Origin: Tepidibacter hydrothermalis
GTDB lineage: Bacteria > Bacillota > Clostridia > Peptostreptococcales > Peptostreptococcaceae
Assembly: GCF_029542625.1 (NCBI RefSeq)
Contig: NZ_CP120733.1
Coordinates: 744,001 to 808,000, forward strand
Reading direction: 5' to 3'
DNA length: 64,000 nucleotides
Positions 17,146-26,209 of the stretch are shown piece after piece. Position numbers and translations under genes: made by a program. The notes beneath the pieces were generated by a model. The model saw nothing but the letters and a program-made list of their open reading frames with translations, made no database searches and was not told the origin of the DNA. Within the stretch, counting starts at the first letter, position 1. Each line of letters begins with the position of its first letter.

Positions 17146-17785
17146 TTTTTATAATTTCTGTTATAAATTTTACATACATATTCATTAGATTAGTTTGCCA
17201 TATAGGGCATGTTGCTTCTGCTATATCATGTGTAACCATTATAGTGGTCTTGTTCTCATTTTTTATTATCTGAGCGATATCATTACAAACTAAAAGTCTA
17301 GTTTGATAATCAAGTGCTGAAAAAGGTTCATCTAAGAGAAGTATATCTGGATTAACAGCTAGAGTTCTAATCAAGGCAACTCTTTGTCTCATACCACCTG
17401 AAAGTTCTTTCGGGTAGTTGTTTCTAAATTCCCAAATACCATAAAGTTTAAGAAGTCTTTCTATCTTTTTTAAAGCTTCATCATTTAATTTTTTTTGTAT
17501 TTCTAATCCGATTTTAATATTATCCATTATAGTTCTCCATTCGAGAAGATGGTCTCGTTGAAACATATATCCTATCTTCCCATTCATTATAACTTCTCCT
17601 TTTGTAGGAGTTATAAGATTTGATAATATATTCATAATTGTAGATTTACCACAACCAGATGGACCTACGAGTGCTAAAATATCCCCTTCTTCTAAAGTTA
17701 GATTAATATCTTTCAAAACTTCAAGTTCTCCTTCTAATGTATAGTAATTCATAGAAAGGTCGTTTATTTGAACAATAGGTTTCAT
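17132..17785 (-). pseudogene. ABC transporter ATPase (SsuB/TauB type), 3'-truncated
   Basis: The frame has a normal start (GGGGGTG ribosome binding site) and all nucleotide-binding motifs: Walker A GPSGCGKST (about 40-48), Q-loop FQRD, signature LSGGMRQR (about 129-136), Walker B ILLLDEP (about 150-156) and H-loop VTHD (about 184). Just after the H-loop the frame leaves the family: the codons after DIAEA read TCPIWQTNLM. Base by base, the underlying DNA still resembles the sequence at 6970-7000 with a small insertion, so a frameshift has destroyed the C terminus. The family normally has about 40 to 60 more residues, and such an end is preserved at 6795-7000 beside the permease. A functional product is doubtful, though the catalytic core is intact. 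Confidence 0.75.
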
Positions 17786-18052
17786 GCATTCACCCCCAAG
17801 ATGATAAAGTACAACTTAGTATAATTTATATTATTAAAATATATGTAATTTTGTACCAAAACTATCTTATGAATGAAGATTGATTTTTATTCAAATATAA
17901 TTTCCTATTGATTATAAAAAAATTTTATATGCGAATAAAATGACATAAGAATAATCAATTTGTAAAAATAAGGCATACAATATAAACTCTTTACTTGGAG
18001 ATGGTTTTGAATAATACTTGAAATTTTTAATAGAAAATAAGGGGGATTTTAA

Positions 18053-19126
18053 ATGAGCTATATTATAAAACCTGATGAAATGACTCCTATAGAAAGGATG
18101 CAAGCGTTTTCTGAAGGAAAAGAAATTGATAGGATTCCTTGTTGTCCATTTTTAGGAGAAAGTTGTTCTTCTATGTTTGGTCGTTCTATAAGAGAGTACA
18201 ATCATTCAATAGAAGCACTGGTAGATGTTGCTGTTGGAAGTTTTGAAAAGTTTAGACCAGATAGTATAGGATTTGGACCAGGACTTCAGGGGGTACCAGA
18301 AGCCATGGGGAGTGAAGTTGTTTTTCCTGAGTATAGTACACCATACATGAGTAAGCCTGCTATAAATGATTATAATGAGATTCACAAATTAAAACCTATA
18401 GATCCTTATAAGGATGGACGGATATCATATTTTTTAGAAGCGCTCAAAATAACTAATGAAAAGATCAGTCATAAGGTAAGTGTAGGTAGTTCTGTTGGAG
18501 GGCCGTTTACTACTGCTGCTTTCTTGAGAGGAACAGAATTGTTTTTAAAAGATTTAACTAAAAATCCAGAGATGGCGCATACACTTTTAGAAATTTCAAC
18601 TCAAAGTATTATAAATTATATTGATGCAGTGTGTGATTTAGGATTAAGTCCAAGTCTTGCAGAACCAATTGCATCTTGCACGATGATTAGTTCTAAGAAA
18701 TTTAGAGAATTTGCAAAGCCATACTTAAAAAAATGTATGGATAGAATTATAGAGAGAAGAGGAAGTGGAACTACTCTTCATATCTGTGGTAAAACAAAAA
18801 AAGTATGGGCAGATATGGTAGATGTGGGAATAAGCAACTTAAGTTTAGATAACATAGAAGATATAGGTGAGCTTAAGGAAGAATTTGGGGATAAAGTATG
18901 CTTAATAGGTAATGTAGATCCTATAGAAGCAATAATGAGAGGGACTAGAGAAGATATATATAATGAAGCTAGACAATGTATACGAAAAGCACATAATAGT
19001 CCTAAAGGATTTATATTAAGTACAGGATGTGATGTACCTATAGGAACAGATCCAGATAAAATATTAGCTCTTATGGATGCAGCTAGAATATTTGGTAGAT
19101 ATCCTATTAACATTAAGGAATTATAA
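18053..19126 (+). CDS. UroD/MtaA-CmuA-family corrinoid-dependent methyltransferase
   Basis: The 357-residue protein belongs to the uroporphyrinogen-decarboxylase superfamily branch that includes MtaA, MtbA and CmuA. It carries the zinc-ligand pattern of the methyltransferases: LHICGK near residue 243 (His-x-Cys) and a late Cys in LSTGCDVP near 325. Such proteins move methyl groups between a corrinoid protein and a thiol or other acceptor. It opens an operon that also encodes a corrinoid protein, a permease and a corrinoid reductive activator. GGGGGA lies upstream of the ATG. True UroD (haem synthesis) is unlikely given the zinc-site residues and the neighbours. The substrate is unknown. Confidence 0.85.
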   Translation: MSYIIKPDEMTPIERMQAFSEGKEIDRIPCCPFLGESCSSMFGRSIREYNHSIEALVDVAVGSFEKFRPDSIGFGPGLQGVPEAMGSEVVFPEYSTPYMSKPAINDYNEIHKLKPIDPYKDGRISYFLEALKITNEKISHKVSVGSSVGGPFTTAAFLRGTELFLKDLTKNPEMAHTLLEISTQSIINYIDAVCDLGLSPSLAEPIASCTMISSKKFREFAKPYLKKCMDRIIERRGSGTTLHICGKTKKVWADMVDVGISNLSLDNIEDIGELKEEFGDKVCLIGNVDPIEAIMRGTREDIYNEARQCIRKAHNSPKGFILSTGCDVPIGTDPDKILALMDAARIFGRYPINIKEL

Positions 19127-19161
19127 AGTAAAAAAATATTATATGAGAAGGGGATATTTTA

Positions 19162-20487
19162 ATGGCAAATAAGAATTTAAAAAAGGGTAATCCTTTAGCA
19201 TTACTACCTTTGGGAGTATTTTTACTTCTTTTTATAGGAACTGGAATTATTACAAAAGATTTTTATAAAATGCCTGTTATAGTTGCATTTACTATATCAG
19301 CAGCAGTTGCTTTATTGATGAATAGAGAAGAGAATATGGAAAAGAAAGTTGAGGTTTTCTGTAAAGGAGCAGGAGAAACAAATGTTATACTGATGATTGT
19401 TATTTTGATATTAGCAGGGGCTTTCGGTCAAGTTGCAAAGGAAATCGGAGGAGTAGAGTCAACAGTTAATCTAGGGTTATCATTTTTACCTCAGAATTTA
19501 TTGATTGTTGGAGTGTTTTTTATAGCTTGTCTAATATCATTATCAATGGGAACTTCTATGGGAACTATAGTTGCATTGGCTCCAATTGCTGTAGGAATAT
19601 CAGAGAACACAGGAATTCCTGTTGCACTAGCCTTAGGAGCTGTAGTTGGTGGAGGAATGTTTGGTGATAATTTATCTATGATTTCCGATTCAACAATTGC
19701 AGCTGTTAGAACTCAAGGTTGTGAGATGGCAGATAAATTTAAAATGAACTTTTTTATTGTGCTTTTACCTGCAATAATTACAATGGTTTTATTATGGGTT
19801 TTAACACCAAGTGAACAAACTCAAATAAGTGGTGCTCATCCATATGAAATTGTAAAGGTATTACCGTATATAGGCGTTCTTATAGCAGCTTTATCAGGAA
19901 TGAATGTAATGTTAGTGTTAGCTGGAGGAATTATTTTTTCAGGAGCTATTGGTGTTGTGTATGGTAACTTTGGAGTATATGGATTATTTCAAGCTATGGC
20001 TACAGGAATGAGAAATTTACAAGATTTATCAGTAACAATCATAATCATTGGTGGAACTGTTGAACTTATCAAGTATAACGGAGGAATTGACTATTTATTA
20101 AATCTAATAACTAGTAAAATGAAAACTAAAAAAGGAGCAGAATTAGGAATTGCAGCATTAGTTAGTTTAGTAAATTTAAGCACAGCAAATAATACGATTT
20201 CTATATTAATGGCAGGGCCCTTAGCTAAAGATATATCTCAAAAATATGATATTGACCCAAGAAGAACAGCTAGTTTACTAGATATTTTTGCTTGTTGTTG
20301 CCAAGGGATTGTACCGTATGGAGCTCAATTGTTAGTAGCCGCTGGCGTTGCATCTATTACGCCAATTGAGATTATGAAATATCTATATTATCCAGTATTA
20401 ACAGGCGTATTTGGAATAATATCAATATATTTAGGTTTTCCTAAATTGAAAAAATTTAAAAATAAGTCACAAAAAAATCTTGCTTAA
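19162..20487 (+). CDS. NhaC-family permease of the corrinoid operon
   Basis: This 441-residue polytopic protein has about eleven hydrophobic segments. The NhaC-type motif GGGMFGDNLSMISDST (about 166-181) and the preceding SMGTSMGTIVALAP identify the family. It lies 35 bases after the first methyltransferase gene and in the same direction, so it probably imports the methylated substrate or exports the demethylated product in exchange for sodium or protons. It is clearly distinct from the other NhaC-type protein at 15310. Confidence 0.82.
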   Translation: MANKNLKKGNPLALLPLGVFLLLFIGTGIITKDFYKMPVIVAFTISAAVALLMNREENMEKKVEVFCKGAGETNVILMIVILILAGAFGQVAKEIGGVESTVNLGLSFLPQNLLIVGVFFIACLISLSMGTSMGTIVALAPIAVGISENTGIPVALALGAVVGGGMFGDNLSMISDSTIAAVRTQGCEMADKFKMNFFIVLLPAIITMVLLWVLTPSEQTQISGAHPYEIVKVLPYIGVLIAALSGMNVMLVLAGGIIFSGAIGVVYGNFGVYGLFQAMATGMRNLQDLSVTIIIIGGTVELIKYNGGIDYLLNLITSKMKTKKGAELGIAALVSLVNLSTANNTISILMAGPLAKDISQKYDIDPRRTASLLDIFACCCQGIVPYGAQLLVAAGVASITPIEIMKYLYYPVLTGVFGIISIYLGFPKLKKFKNKSQKNLA

Positions 20488-20500
20488 TATAGAGCTAAAC

Positions 20501-20536
20501 TTAATTCAGATGGAGTGTTACTTTAGTTGAATTTTT
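20501..20536 (+). other. hairpin in the permease/corrinoid-protein gap
   Basis: AATTCA at 20503 pairs with TGAATT at 20528, with partial pairing inside, followed by five T residues. The left arm (AATTCAGATGGAGT) recurs in the hairpin at 22413. It could act as an attenuator or processing site inside the operon. Confidence 0.4.
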
Positions 20537-20582
20537 AGATTTCGGATAGATAGATAATAGTCAAAAAAGGGGGAATAAAATT

Positions 20583-21251
20583 ATGGAATTAAAAGAAAAA
20601 TTATTGAAAGAATTATGTTCTTGTGTTGTAGATATGGAAGACGAAAGAGTAGAAGATGTTGCTAAAGAGTACATAGAAAATAACTTTGATGGATATGAAG
20701 GAATAAAAGATGGATTAGCTGTTGGGATGGAAGAAGCTGGGCGATTATATGAAGAGGAAGAATATTATATACCAGAATTATTAATATGTTCGGATGCTAT
20801 GTATGCTGGAATAGATATTTTAAAATCAAATATAAAAGGTGATTCTGCTAAAGAAAAGTATAAAGCAGTTGTAGGTGTTGTTGAAGGAGACACACATGAT
20901 ATTGGGAAAAATTTATTTAAGATTATGTTAGAAACTGCAGGATTTGAAGTTTATGATTTGGGAAGAGATGTACCCTCTATTGAATTTATAAATAAAGCAA
21001 AAGAAGTGGGAGCAAATTTAATTGGTCTATCTACACTTATGACAACTACTATGGAGAATATGGAAGAGGTTATTGAGTTATTAAAAGAACAAAATATACG
21101 TGAAGATATAATTGTTATGGTTGGTGGAGGTGCTATCTCACAAAGCTATGCTAATAAAATTGGAGCAGATGGTTATGCTCGAGAGGCATCTAAAGCAGCT
21201 AAATTAGCGAAAGAATTAGTACAAAACCTAAAAAAACTAAAAAGTGCTTAA
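20583..21251 (+). CDS. methyltransferase cognate corrinoid protein (MtaC/MtbC/MttC type)
   Basis: The 222-residue protein has an N-terminal helical cap (about 1-88) and a C-terminal B12-binding Rossmann domain (about 90-215). The axial-ligand motif DTHDIGKN is at about 103-110 (His at about 105), with GLSTLMTTTM and the MVGGG loop further on. It carries the methyl group on cobalt between a substrate methyltransferase and an acceptor methyltransferase. The adjoining UroD-family gene starts 15 bases downstream. Length and motifs match the family. Confidence 0.93.
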   Translation: MELKEKLLKELCSCVVDMEDERVEDVAKEYIENNFDGYEGIKDGLAVGMEEAGRLYEEEEYYIPELLICSDAMYAGIDILKSNIKGDSAKEKYKAVVGVVEGDTHDIGKNLFKIMLETAGFEVYDLGRDVPSIEFINKAKEVGANLIGLSTLMTTTMENMEEVIELLKEQNIREDIIVMVGGGAISQSYANKIGADGYAREASKAAKLAKELVQNLKKLKSA

Positions 21252-21266
21252 TCAAGGAGGTATAAT

Positions 21267-22289
21267 ATGCTTACTCCAAAAGATAGACTACATAATATAT
21301 TAAAAGGAAATAAAGTAGACCGTCCTCCTTGTATTTGTCCAGGTGGAATGATGAATATGATAATAGAAGATGTAATGGATATCACAGGAGTTACATGGCC
21401 AAGTGCGCATACTAATGCTCAAATGATGGCTGATTTAACTGAAGGTGTTTATGAAAATAAGGGATTTGAAAATTTTGGAGTACCCTTTTGTATGACTGTT
21501 GAAGCAGAGGCTATGGGTGCTAAAGTTTATATGGGAACTAAAGTTAATGAACCGAGAGTTATAGAGTATCCTATAGAGTCTGTTGCTGATTATACAAAAT
21601 TACAATATATAAATGTAAATGAAGGAAGAGCAAAAGTTGTGTTGGATGCTATAAAAATATTAAAAGAAAAAAATAAAGAAGTTCCTATAATAGCAAATCT
21701 AACAGGGCCTATAAGCTTAGCATCTTCACTAATGGAGCCAATAACTTTTTATAAACAGCTTAGAAAAAAACCTAAGGAAGCACATGAGTTCATGGAATTT
21801 GTTACAAAAAATCTTATTACATTTGGAAGGGCACAACTAGAAGCTGGAGCTGATGTATTAACTATTTCAGATCCTAGTGGAACAGGTGAACTATTAGGAC
21901 CAAAAATGTTTAGAGAATTTGCAGTTCCTTATTTAAATGAAATTATAAATTCTTTTAAAGATATAAAAGATAAAGGAACAATCATCCATATATGCGGAAG
22001 ATTAAAAAGTATTTACGATGAACTTAATACTTTAAATAGTGATGCAATAAGTTTTGATTCAATTACAAGTGCTACTAAAGTAGTAGAGAATGTAACAAAC
22101 AAGGCTATTATGGGTAATATTAGCACTTTTGCATTAGAAAATAATACTCCAGAAAAGTTGAAAAATATTTCAAATATATGCTTACACAATGGAGTAGACA
22201 TACTATCTCCAGCTTGTGGTATAGGGCCAAGAACTAAGCTTGAAAATATACAGGCAATAGTTGAAACTGCTAAAAGGTATAAAAAGTAA
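21267..22289 (+). CDS. second UroD/MtaA-family methyltransferase
   Basis: This 340-residue protein is of the MtaA/CmuA branch. The zinc-ligand set is IHICGR (about 240) and SPACGIGP (about 315). An N-terminal segment with GMMNM and FCMTVEAEAMGAK is shared with the gene at 25244. It begins 15 bases after the corrinoid protein gene and uses AAGGAGG. In this operon one UroD-family protein may demethylate the substrate and another may pass the methyl group on, since no MttB-, MtaB- or MtrH-like gene is present; which does which cannot be decided from sequence. Confidence 0.85.
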   Translation: MLTPKDRLHNILKGNKVDRPPCICPGGMMNMIIEDVMDITGVTWPSAHTNAQMMADLTEGVYENKGFENFGVPFCMTVEAEAMGAKVYMGTKVNEPRVIEYPIESVADYTKLQYINVNEGRAKVVLDAIKILKEKNKEVPIIANLTGPISLASSLMEPITFYKQLRKKPKEAHEFMEFVTKNLITFGRAQLEAGADVLTISDPSGTGELLGPKMFREFAVPYLNEIINSFKDIKDKGTIIHICGRLKSIYDELNTLNSDAISFDSITSATKVVENVTNKAIMGNISTFALENNTPEKLKNISNICLHNGVDILSPACGIGPRTKLENIQAIVETAKRYKK

Positions 22290-22317
22290 CCTATATATTT
22301 GGTTATAATGTACCTTG

Positions 22318-22358
22318 AATTTTGGTGCTGTCTAGTAACTAGAGAGCACTAAAATTTT
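22318..22358 (+). terminator. hairpin after the second UroD-family gene
   Basis: AATTTTGGTGCT pairs with AGCACTAAAATT (one G-U pair) across a 15-base loop, followed by TTT. It may cause partial termination before the activator gene. Confidence 0.55.
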
Positions 22359-22412
22359 ATCCTAAAGCTAAGAGTTCTGGATTAGTTTACCACCAGAGTA
22401 CACGCAACTAAA

Positions 22413-22444
22413 AATTCAGTTGGAGTAAAAATTCCATCTGAATT
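22413..22444 (+). other. hairpin upstream of the corrinoid activator gene
   Basis: AATTCAGTTGGAGT pairs with ATTCCATCTGAATT at 12 of 14 positions across a 4-base loop. It resembles the 20501 hairpin. It is 37 bases before the next start codon, so it could be an attenuator or a mRNA processing site. Confidence 0.45.
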
Positions 22445-22480
22445 AAGTTTCACTTTATCTGAAAGAGAGGTAATACGAGT

Positions 22481-24292
22481 ATGAACTACTTAAATATTAA
22501 TGGAACTGACGAAAAATATGAATTTAAAGTAGGAAACACACTTTTAAATATATTACATGAAAATAATATAGGAATTGAAATTCCGTGTGGTGGAAAAGGA
22601 ACCTGTGGAAAATGTAAAATTAAAATTGTAACGGGAGAAATTAATGATAAAACTGATGAGGAAGTCAATCACTTAACTAAATGTGAATTAGAAGAGGGAA
22701 TAAGATTGGCTTGCCTAGTAATACCTAAAGGTGATTTAACAGTAGAACTATTACAAAAAAAAGACCTAAAGCATAGTATTTTGACAGAGGGATATATGCC
22801 TGATATTAAAATTAATCCTTTGATTTCTAAAAAGGTTTACAATATTACCAAACCAACTTTAGAAAATAATATATCGTATGAAGATATATTAAAAGATATA
22901 TCAAACAATTCATTACATATAAATAATCCTATATTATTAAGGAAACTACCAAAAGCTTTTGAACAAGATCAAATAACAGCAGTTTATAGTGATGAAGAAC
23001 TTATAGGAATTGAATATAAGGATACAAGTAAAAGTATATTTGGATTATCTATTGATATAGGAACTACTACGGTTGTAGGTTCATTAGTTGATTTAAGTAC
23101 AGGAAAAGAAATAGACGTTGAAAGTGAAATAAACCCTCAAAAAGAATATGGATTAGATGTGCTTTCTCGAATTCATTTCATAAAAAATAATTCAGATGGA
23201 TTAGAAATTTTACATAACTTGATTATAAAGTGCATTAATAAATTAATCTTAAAATTGTGTAATAAAAATGATGTATGCAGTGAAAATATTCATGAAGTAG
23301 CTGTTGCTGCAAATGCTACTATGATGCATATATTGCTTAAAGTAAATCCTGTTTCTATAGGTAAATCACCTTATTCTCCTATTTTTTCATCAAGTAAAAC
23401 TATATCAGCATCTTCGTTAGGAATAAATATATCTTCATTTGGAGTAATATATTGTTTGCCAGGAGTATCTAGCTATATAGGTTCTGATATTGTAGCAGGA
23501 GCAGTTGTTTCTGAGTTATCTAAAACAGATAAGAATATTTTATTTATAGATATAGGAACAAATGGAGAAATAGTTTTATCAAAGAAAGGAAAATTATCTT
23601 CATGCTCTTGTGCAGCAGGCCCTGCTTTAGAAGGGATGAATATAAGCTGTGGGATGAGAGCTCAAGATGGAGCAATTGAAGGTGTTAACATAGATGAAAG
23701 TGGAATTGAATTAAAGGTAATTGGAAATACAGATCCTATAGGTATTTGTGGAAGTGGAATTATAGAAGTTATTTCAGAAATAGTAAGACTTAATCTTATG
23801 GGTAAAACGGGACGATTGAAGAAGAAAGATGATCTTAAGAAGGATGAAAAATTAAAAGAGATAGCAAAGTTTGTAGTTGAAGAAAATAAAAAAAGAAAAT
23901 TTCTAATTAATTCAAAACCAAAAGAAATATATATTACACAGTCAGATATTCGCCAAGTTCAATTAGCTAAAGGGGCAATACTATCAGGATTTTACGCATT
24001 ACTTGAATTAATGGAAATTGATATGAATGATTTAGATGAAATAATTATTGCAGGACAATTTGGAAAACACTTAAGTATAGATAGTTTAGTAGGAGTTGGT
24101 ATTGTTCCAGAAAAGTTAAGAGAAAAGATTAGATATATTGGAAATTCTTCAAAAACAGGAGCGCTTATGTGTTTGATTTCTAAAGAGGCTAGAGAAGATA
24201 TGGAAAAAACATCAAGAGAGATAAATTACTTTGAACTATCTACAAAAGAAGGATATGAAAGATTGTTTACAAGTTGCTTGAATTTTTATTAA
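22481..24292 (+). CDS. corrinoid reductive activator (RACo-type, 2Fe-2S plus ASKHA domain)
   Basis: This 603-residue protein begins with a plant-type ferredoxin domain whose cysteines fit 2Fe-2S binding (IPCGGKGTCGKC around 35-44 and a later Cys near 77). A linker and a long ASKHA ATPase-like domain follow, with GLSIDIGTTTVVG (about 188-200) and FIDIGTNGEI (about 355), and IIAGQFGKH near the end. RACo proteins use ATP to reduce inactive Co(II) corrinoid back to Co(I). This is expected for an operon with a corrinoid methyl-carrier protein and confirms that role. Start follows GAGAGG, after two leader hairpins. Confidence 0.93.
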   Translation: MNYLNINGTDEKYEFKVGNTLLNILHENNIGIEIPCGGKGTCGKCKIKIVTGEINDKTDEEVNHLTKCELEEGIRLACLVIPKGDLTVELLQKKDLKHSILTEGYMPDIKINPLISKKVYNITKPTLENNISYEDILKDISNNSLHINNPILLRKLPKAFEQDQITAVYSDEELIGIEYKDTSKSIFGLSIDIGTTTVVGSLVDLSTGKEIDVESEINPQKEYGLDVLSRIHFIKNNSDGLEILHNLIIKCINKLILKLCNKNDVCSENIHEVAVAANATMMHILLKVNPVSIGKSPYSPIFSSSKTISASSLGINISSFGVIYCLPGVSSYIGSDIVAGAVVSELSKTDKNILFIDIGTNGEIVLSKKGKLSSCSCAAGPALEGMNISCGMRAQDGAIEGVNIDESGIELKVIGNTDPIGICGSGIIEVISEIVRLNLMGKTGRLKKKDDLKKDEKLKEIAKFVVEENKKRKFLINSKPKEIYITQSDIRQVQLAKGAILSGFYALLELMEIDMNDLDEIIIAGQFGKHLSIDSLVGVGIVPEKLREKIRYIGNSSKTGALMCLISKEAREDMEKTSREINYFELSTKEGYERLFTSCLNFY

Positions 24293-24314
24293 TAAAGATA
24301 GTAGGGAGGTATAT

Positions 24315-25223
24315 ATGATAAAGGTTGATATTGTATCTGGATTTTTAGGAGCTGGAAAGACAACGTTTATAAAAAAGATTTTAGAACTATATAAAGATAA
24401 AAAAGTTGTTTTAATAGAGAATGAGTTTGGAGAAGTAGGAATAGATGGAGATTTAATAAAAAAAGATGGATTTGAAGTTATAGAACTTCAAAGTGGATGT
24501 ATTTGTTGTAGTATAAAAACTAATTTTATAGATTCTATAAATAAAATAATTAAAGATATAAATCCTGAATATATTATTGTTGAGCCAACAGGTATAGGCC
24601 TGTTAAGCGATATAATAGGAATATTTAAGAATGAAGATTTAAATAAAATATGTAGTATAAATTCACTAATTACTGTAGTTGATAGTATGAATTATATTGA
24701 TATGATTGAGGATTTAGGATATTTTTTTGAAGATCAGATTATAAATGCTTCAACTTTAATACTAAGCAAAAGTCAATTTTTAGAAGAGAAAGAAGTAGAG
24801 GCTATTATTAAATCTTTAAAAAAACTAAATAAAAACGCTTATATTTTAAATAAAAACTGGGATAATTTATCTATTGAAGATGTTAAAAATATTTTAAATA
24901 ATGATGATTTATCAGATTTAGACGAGTTGTACCACTTTGAAAATTATAGTGAAATGATGAAGGATATGACTAGTGTTTCAATAAAAGTACATAAAAAATA
25001 TAGTAAAGAAGAAATATCAGAAATATTAGATAAGCTAAATAAAATAGAATATGGAATAGTATTAAGAGGAAAAGGATACTTGAACAGTGATGAAGGAAAT
25101 ATAGAATTTAATTATGTAAATGGTAATTTCACAGTACAAAAGAGTGAAGTGAAGAGTGATGGAAAACTGTGTATTATAGGAAAAAACTTAGATAAGAATG
25201 AAATAAATAATCTTTTTAGTTAA
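24315..25223 (+). CDS. CobW/G3E-family GTPase
   Basis: The 302-residue protein has the G3E P-loop SGFLGAGKTTFIKK (about 8-21) and the CXCC metal-binding signature in SGCICCSI (about 61-68). A IVEPTGIG segment stands for the Walker B and switch region. The usual NKxD base motif appears as LSKSQF, so nucleotide specificity may differ. CobW-family proteins deliver metals such as zinc or cobalt to client enzymes. Being between the corrinoid activator and a UroD-family gene, its client may be a zinc methyltransferase or the corrinoid protein (inference). It is 22 bases after the activator gene and has a GGGAGG site. Confidence 0.85.
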   Translation: MIKVDIVSGFLGAGKTTFIKKILELYKDKKVVLIENEFGEVGIDGDLIKKDGFEVIELQSGCICCSIKTNFIDSINKIIKDINPEYIIVEPTGIGLLSDIIGIFKNEDLNKICSINSLITVVDSMNYIDMIEDLGYFFEDQIINASTLILSKSQFLEEKEVEAIIKSLKKLNKNAYILNKNWDNLSIEDVKNILNNDDLSDLDELYHFENYSEMMKDMTSVSIKVHKKYSKEEISEILDKLNKIEYGIVLRGKGYLNSDEGNIEFNYVNGNFTVQKSEVKSDGKLCIIGKNLDKNEINNLFS

Positions 25224-25243
25224 AAATATTAGGAGTTGATAGT

Positions 25244-26119
25244 ATGAATGAAAAGATTAAATTTGAATGTAAAAGTGATGAATTAGAACAAATACCAAAA
25301 GAAATAATAGATAGTACAGAATTACAATTCCCTAAAGCACATGTAGATATGGATAGTATGGTTAATTTATCTGAAAAATTAAAAGAATATAGAAAAGATA
25401 CTGTTTGTAGAATTCCATTTTGTGTTACTGTTGAATCTGAGGCCATGGGAGCTAAAATAAATCTTGGAAATGAAAAAAATGGACCAAGAGTTAGTGAATA
25501 TATGTTTGATACTATTGAAGAATTAGGAAACATTAAAGAAATAGATTTAAACAAGGGAAGAATAAGAACAGTATTAGATTCTGTTGAACAATTAAGAAAT
25601 CAAAATGAAATAGTATCTTTAAATGTTGAAGGTCCTTTTACAATAATATCTTCATTAATAGATCAAAGAAGTTTTTATAAAGGGATAAGAAAAAATAAAG
25701 AAATAATAGATAACTGTATAAAGGTAGTAGAAGATAGTATCGTAAAATACATATTAGAAGGTATCAAAAGAGGAGCGAATATAATATCATATGCTGATCC
25801 TTGTGGATCTATAGATATAGTTGGACCAAAAATATATAAAGAAATAAGTGGAAAGAGTACATATAAGATATTAAAACGAGTAGAAGATAGACTAGAAGAT
25901 TCTATAATACATATTTGTGGAAAAACTTCTATAGGTCTTCAAAAATTAGATTTTATTGAGGCTTGTAGTATGAATCACAATGAAAATTGTACATATGGTG
26001 ATGCTATATGTGGTTTGTTAAAAGATAAAGAAATAAATATTATAGGACACAACTGTATTAAGAAAACAAATTTAAAAACGAAAAATCCTAAAGTATGGAT
26101 TATAAAATTAATAAAATAA
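25244..26119 (+). CDS. shortened UroD/MtaA-family protein
   Basis: The 291-residue protein aligns with the gene at 21267, sharing FCVTVESEAMGAK, a GPRV segment, and the His-x-Cys motif IHICGK (about 225). It lacks the first 60 or so residues of the family's barrel, which are replaced by about 50 unrelated residues. The last part is also contracted: about 35 residues connect the HICG region to a late Cys (IGHNC) where the paralogue has about 75. The frame is intact and follows a TAGGAG site 21 bases after the CobW-like gene, so it is probably expressed. It may be a methyltransferase variant or a non-catalytic partner; I cannot decide. Confidence 0.7.
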   Translation: MNEKIKFECKSDELEQIPKEIIDSTELQFPKAHVDMDSMVNLSEKLKEYRKDTVCRIPFCVTVESEAMGAKINLGNEKNGPRVSEYMFDTIEELGNIKEIDLNKGRIRTVLDSVEQLRNQNEIVSLNVEGPFTIISSLIDQRSFYKGIRKNKEIIDNCIKVVEDSIVKYILEGIKRGANIISYADPCGSIDIVGPKIYKEISGKSTYKILKRVEDRLEDSIIHICGKTSIGLQKLDFIEACSMNHNENCTYGDAICGLLKDKEINIIGHNCIKKTNLKTKNPKVWIIKLIK

Positions 26120-26134
26120 TTAAAGGTACCAATA

Positions 26135-26197
26135 TATCCAAAAGCTAAAAGTTCGTCTTCTTAAAACTAGACATAAGAACTTAACAGCTTTTGGATA
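26135..26197. terminator. bidirectional terminator at the end of the corrinoid operon
   Basis: TATCCAAAAGCT pairs with AGCTTTTGGATA; an inner AAGTTC/GAACTT pair extends the structure. It lies between the convergent genes ending at 26119 (plus) and 26210 (minus). Confidence 0.75.
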
Positions 26198-26209
26198 AGT
26201 TTTACTCAA

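Noticed and set aside
17786-18052. Cobalamin riboswitch or sigma-54 promoter before the corrinoid operon
   Set aside because: I found neither a B12-box-like element nor a GG-N10-GC motif in the leader.
18053-19126. Haem-pathway uroporphyrinogen decarboxylase
   Set aside because: The His-x-Cys and late Cys zinc ligands and the corrinoid neighbours indicate a methyltransferase; no other haem genes are near.
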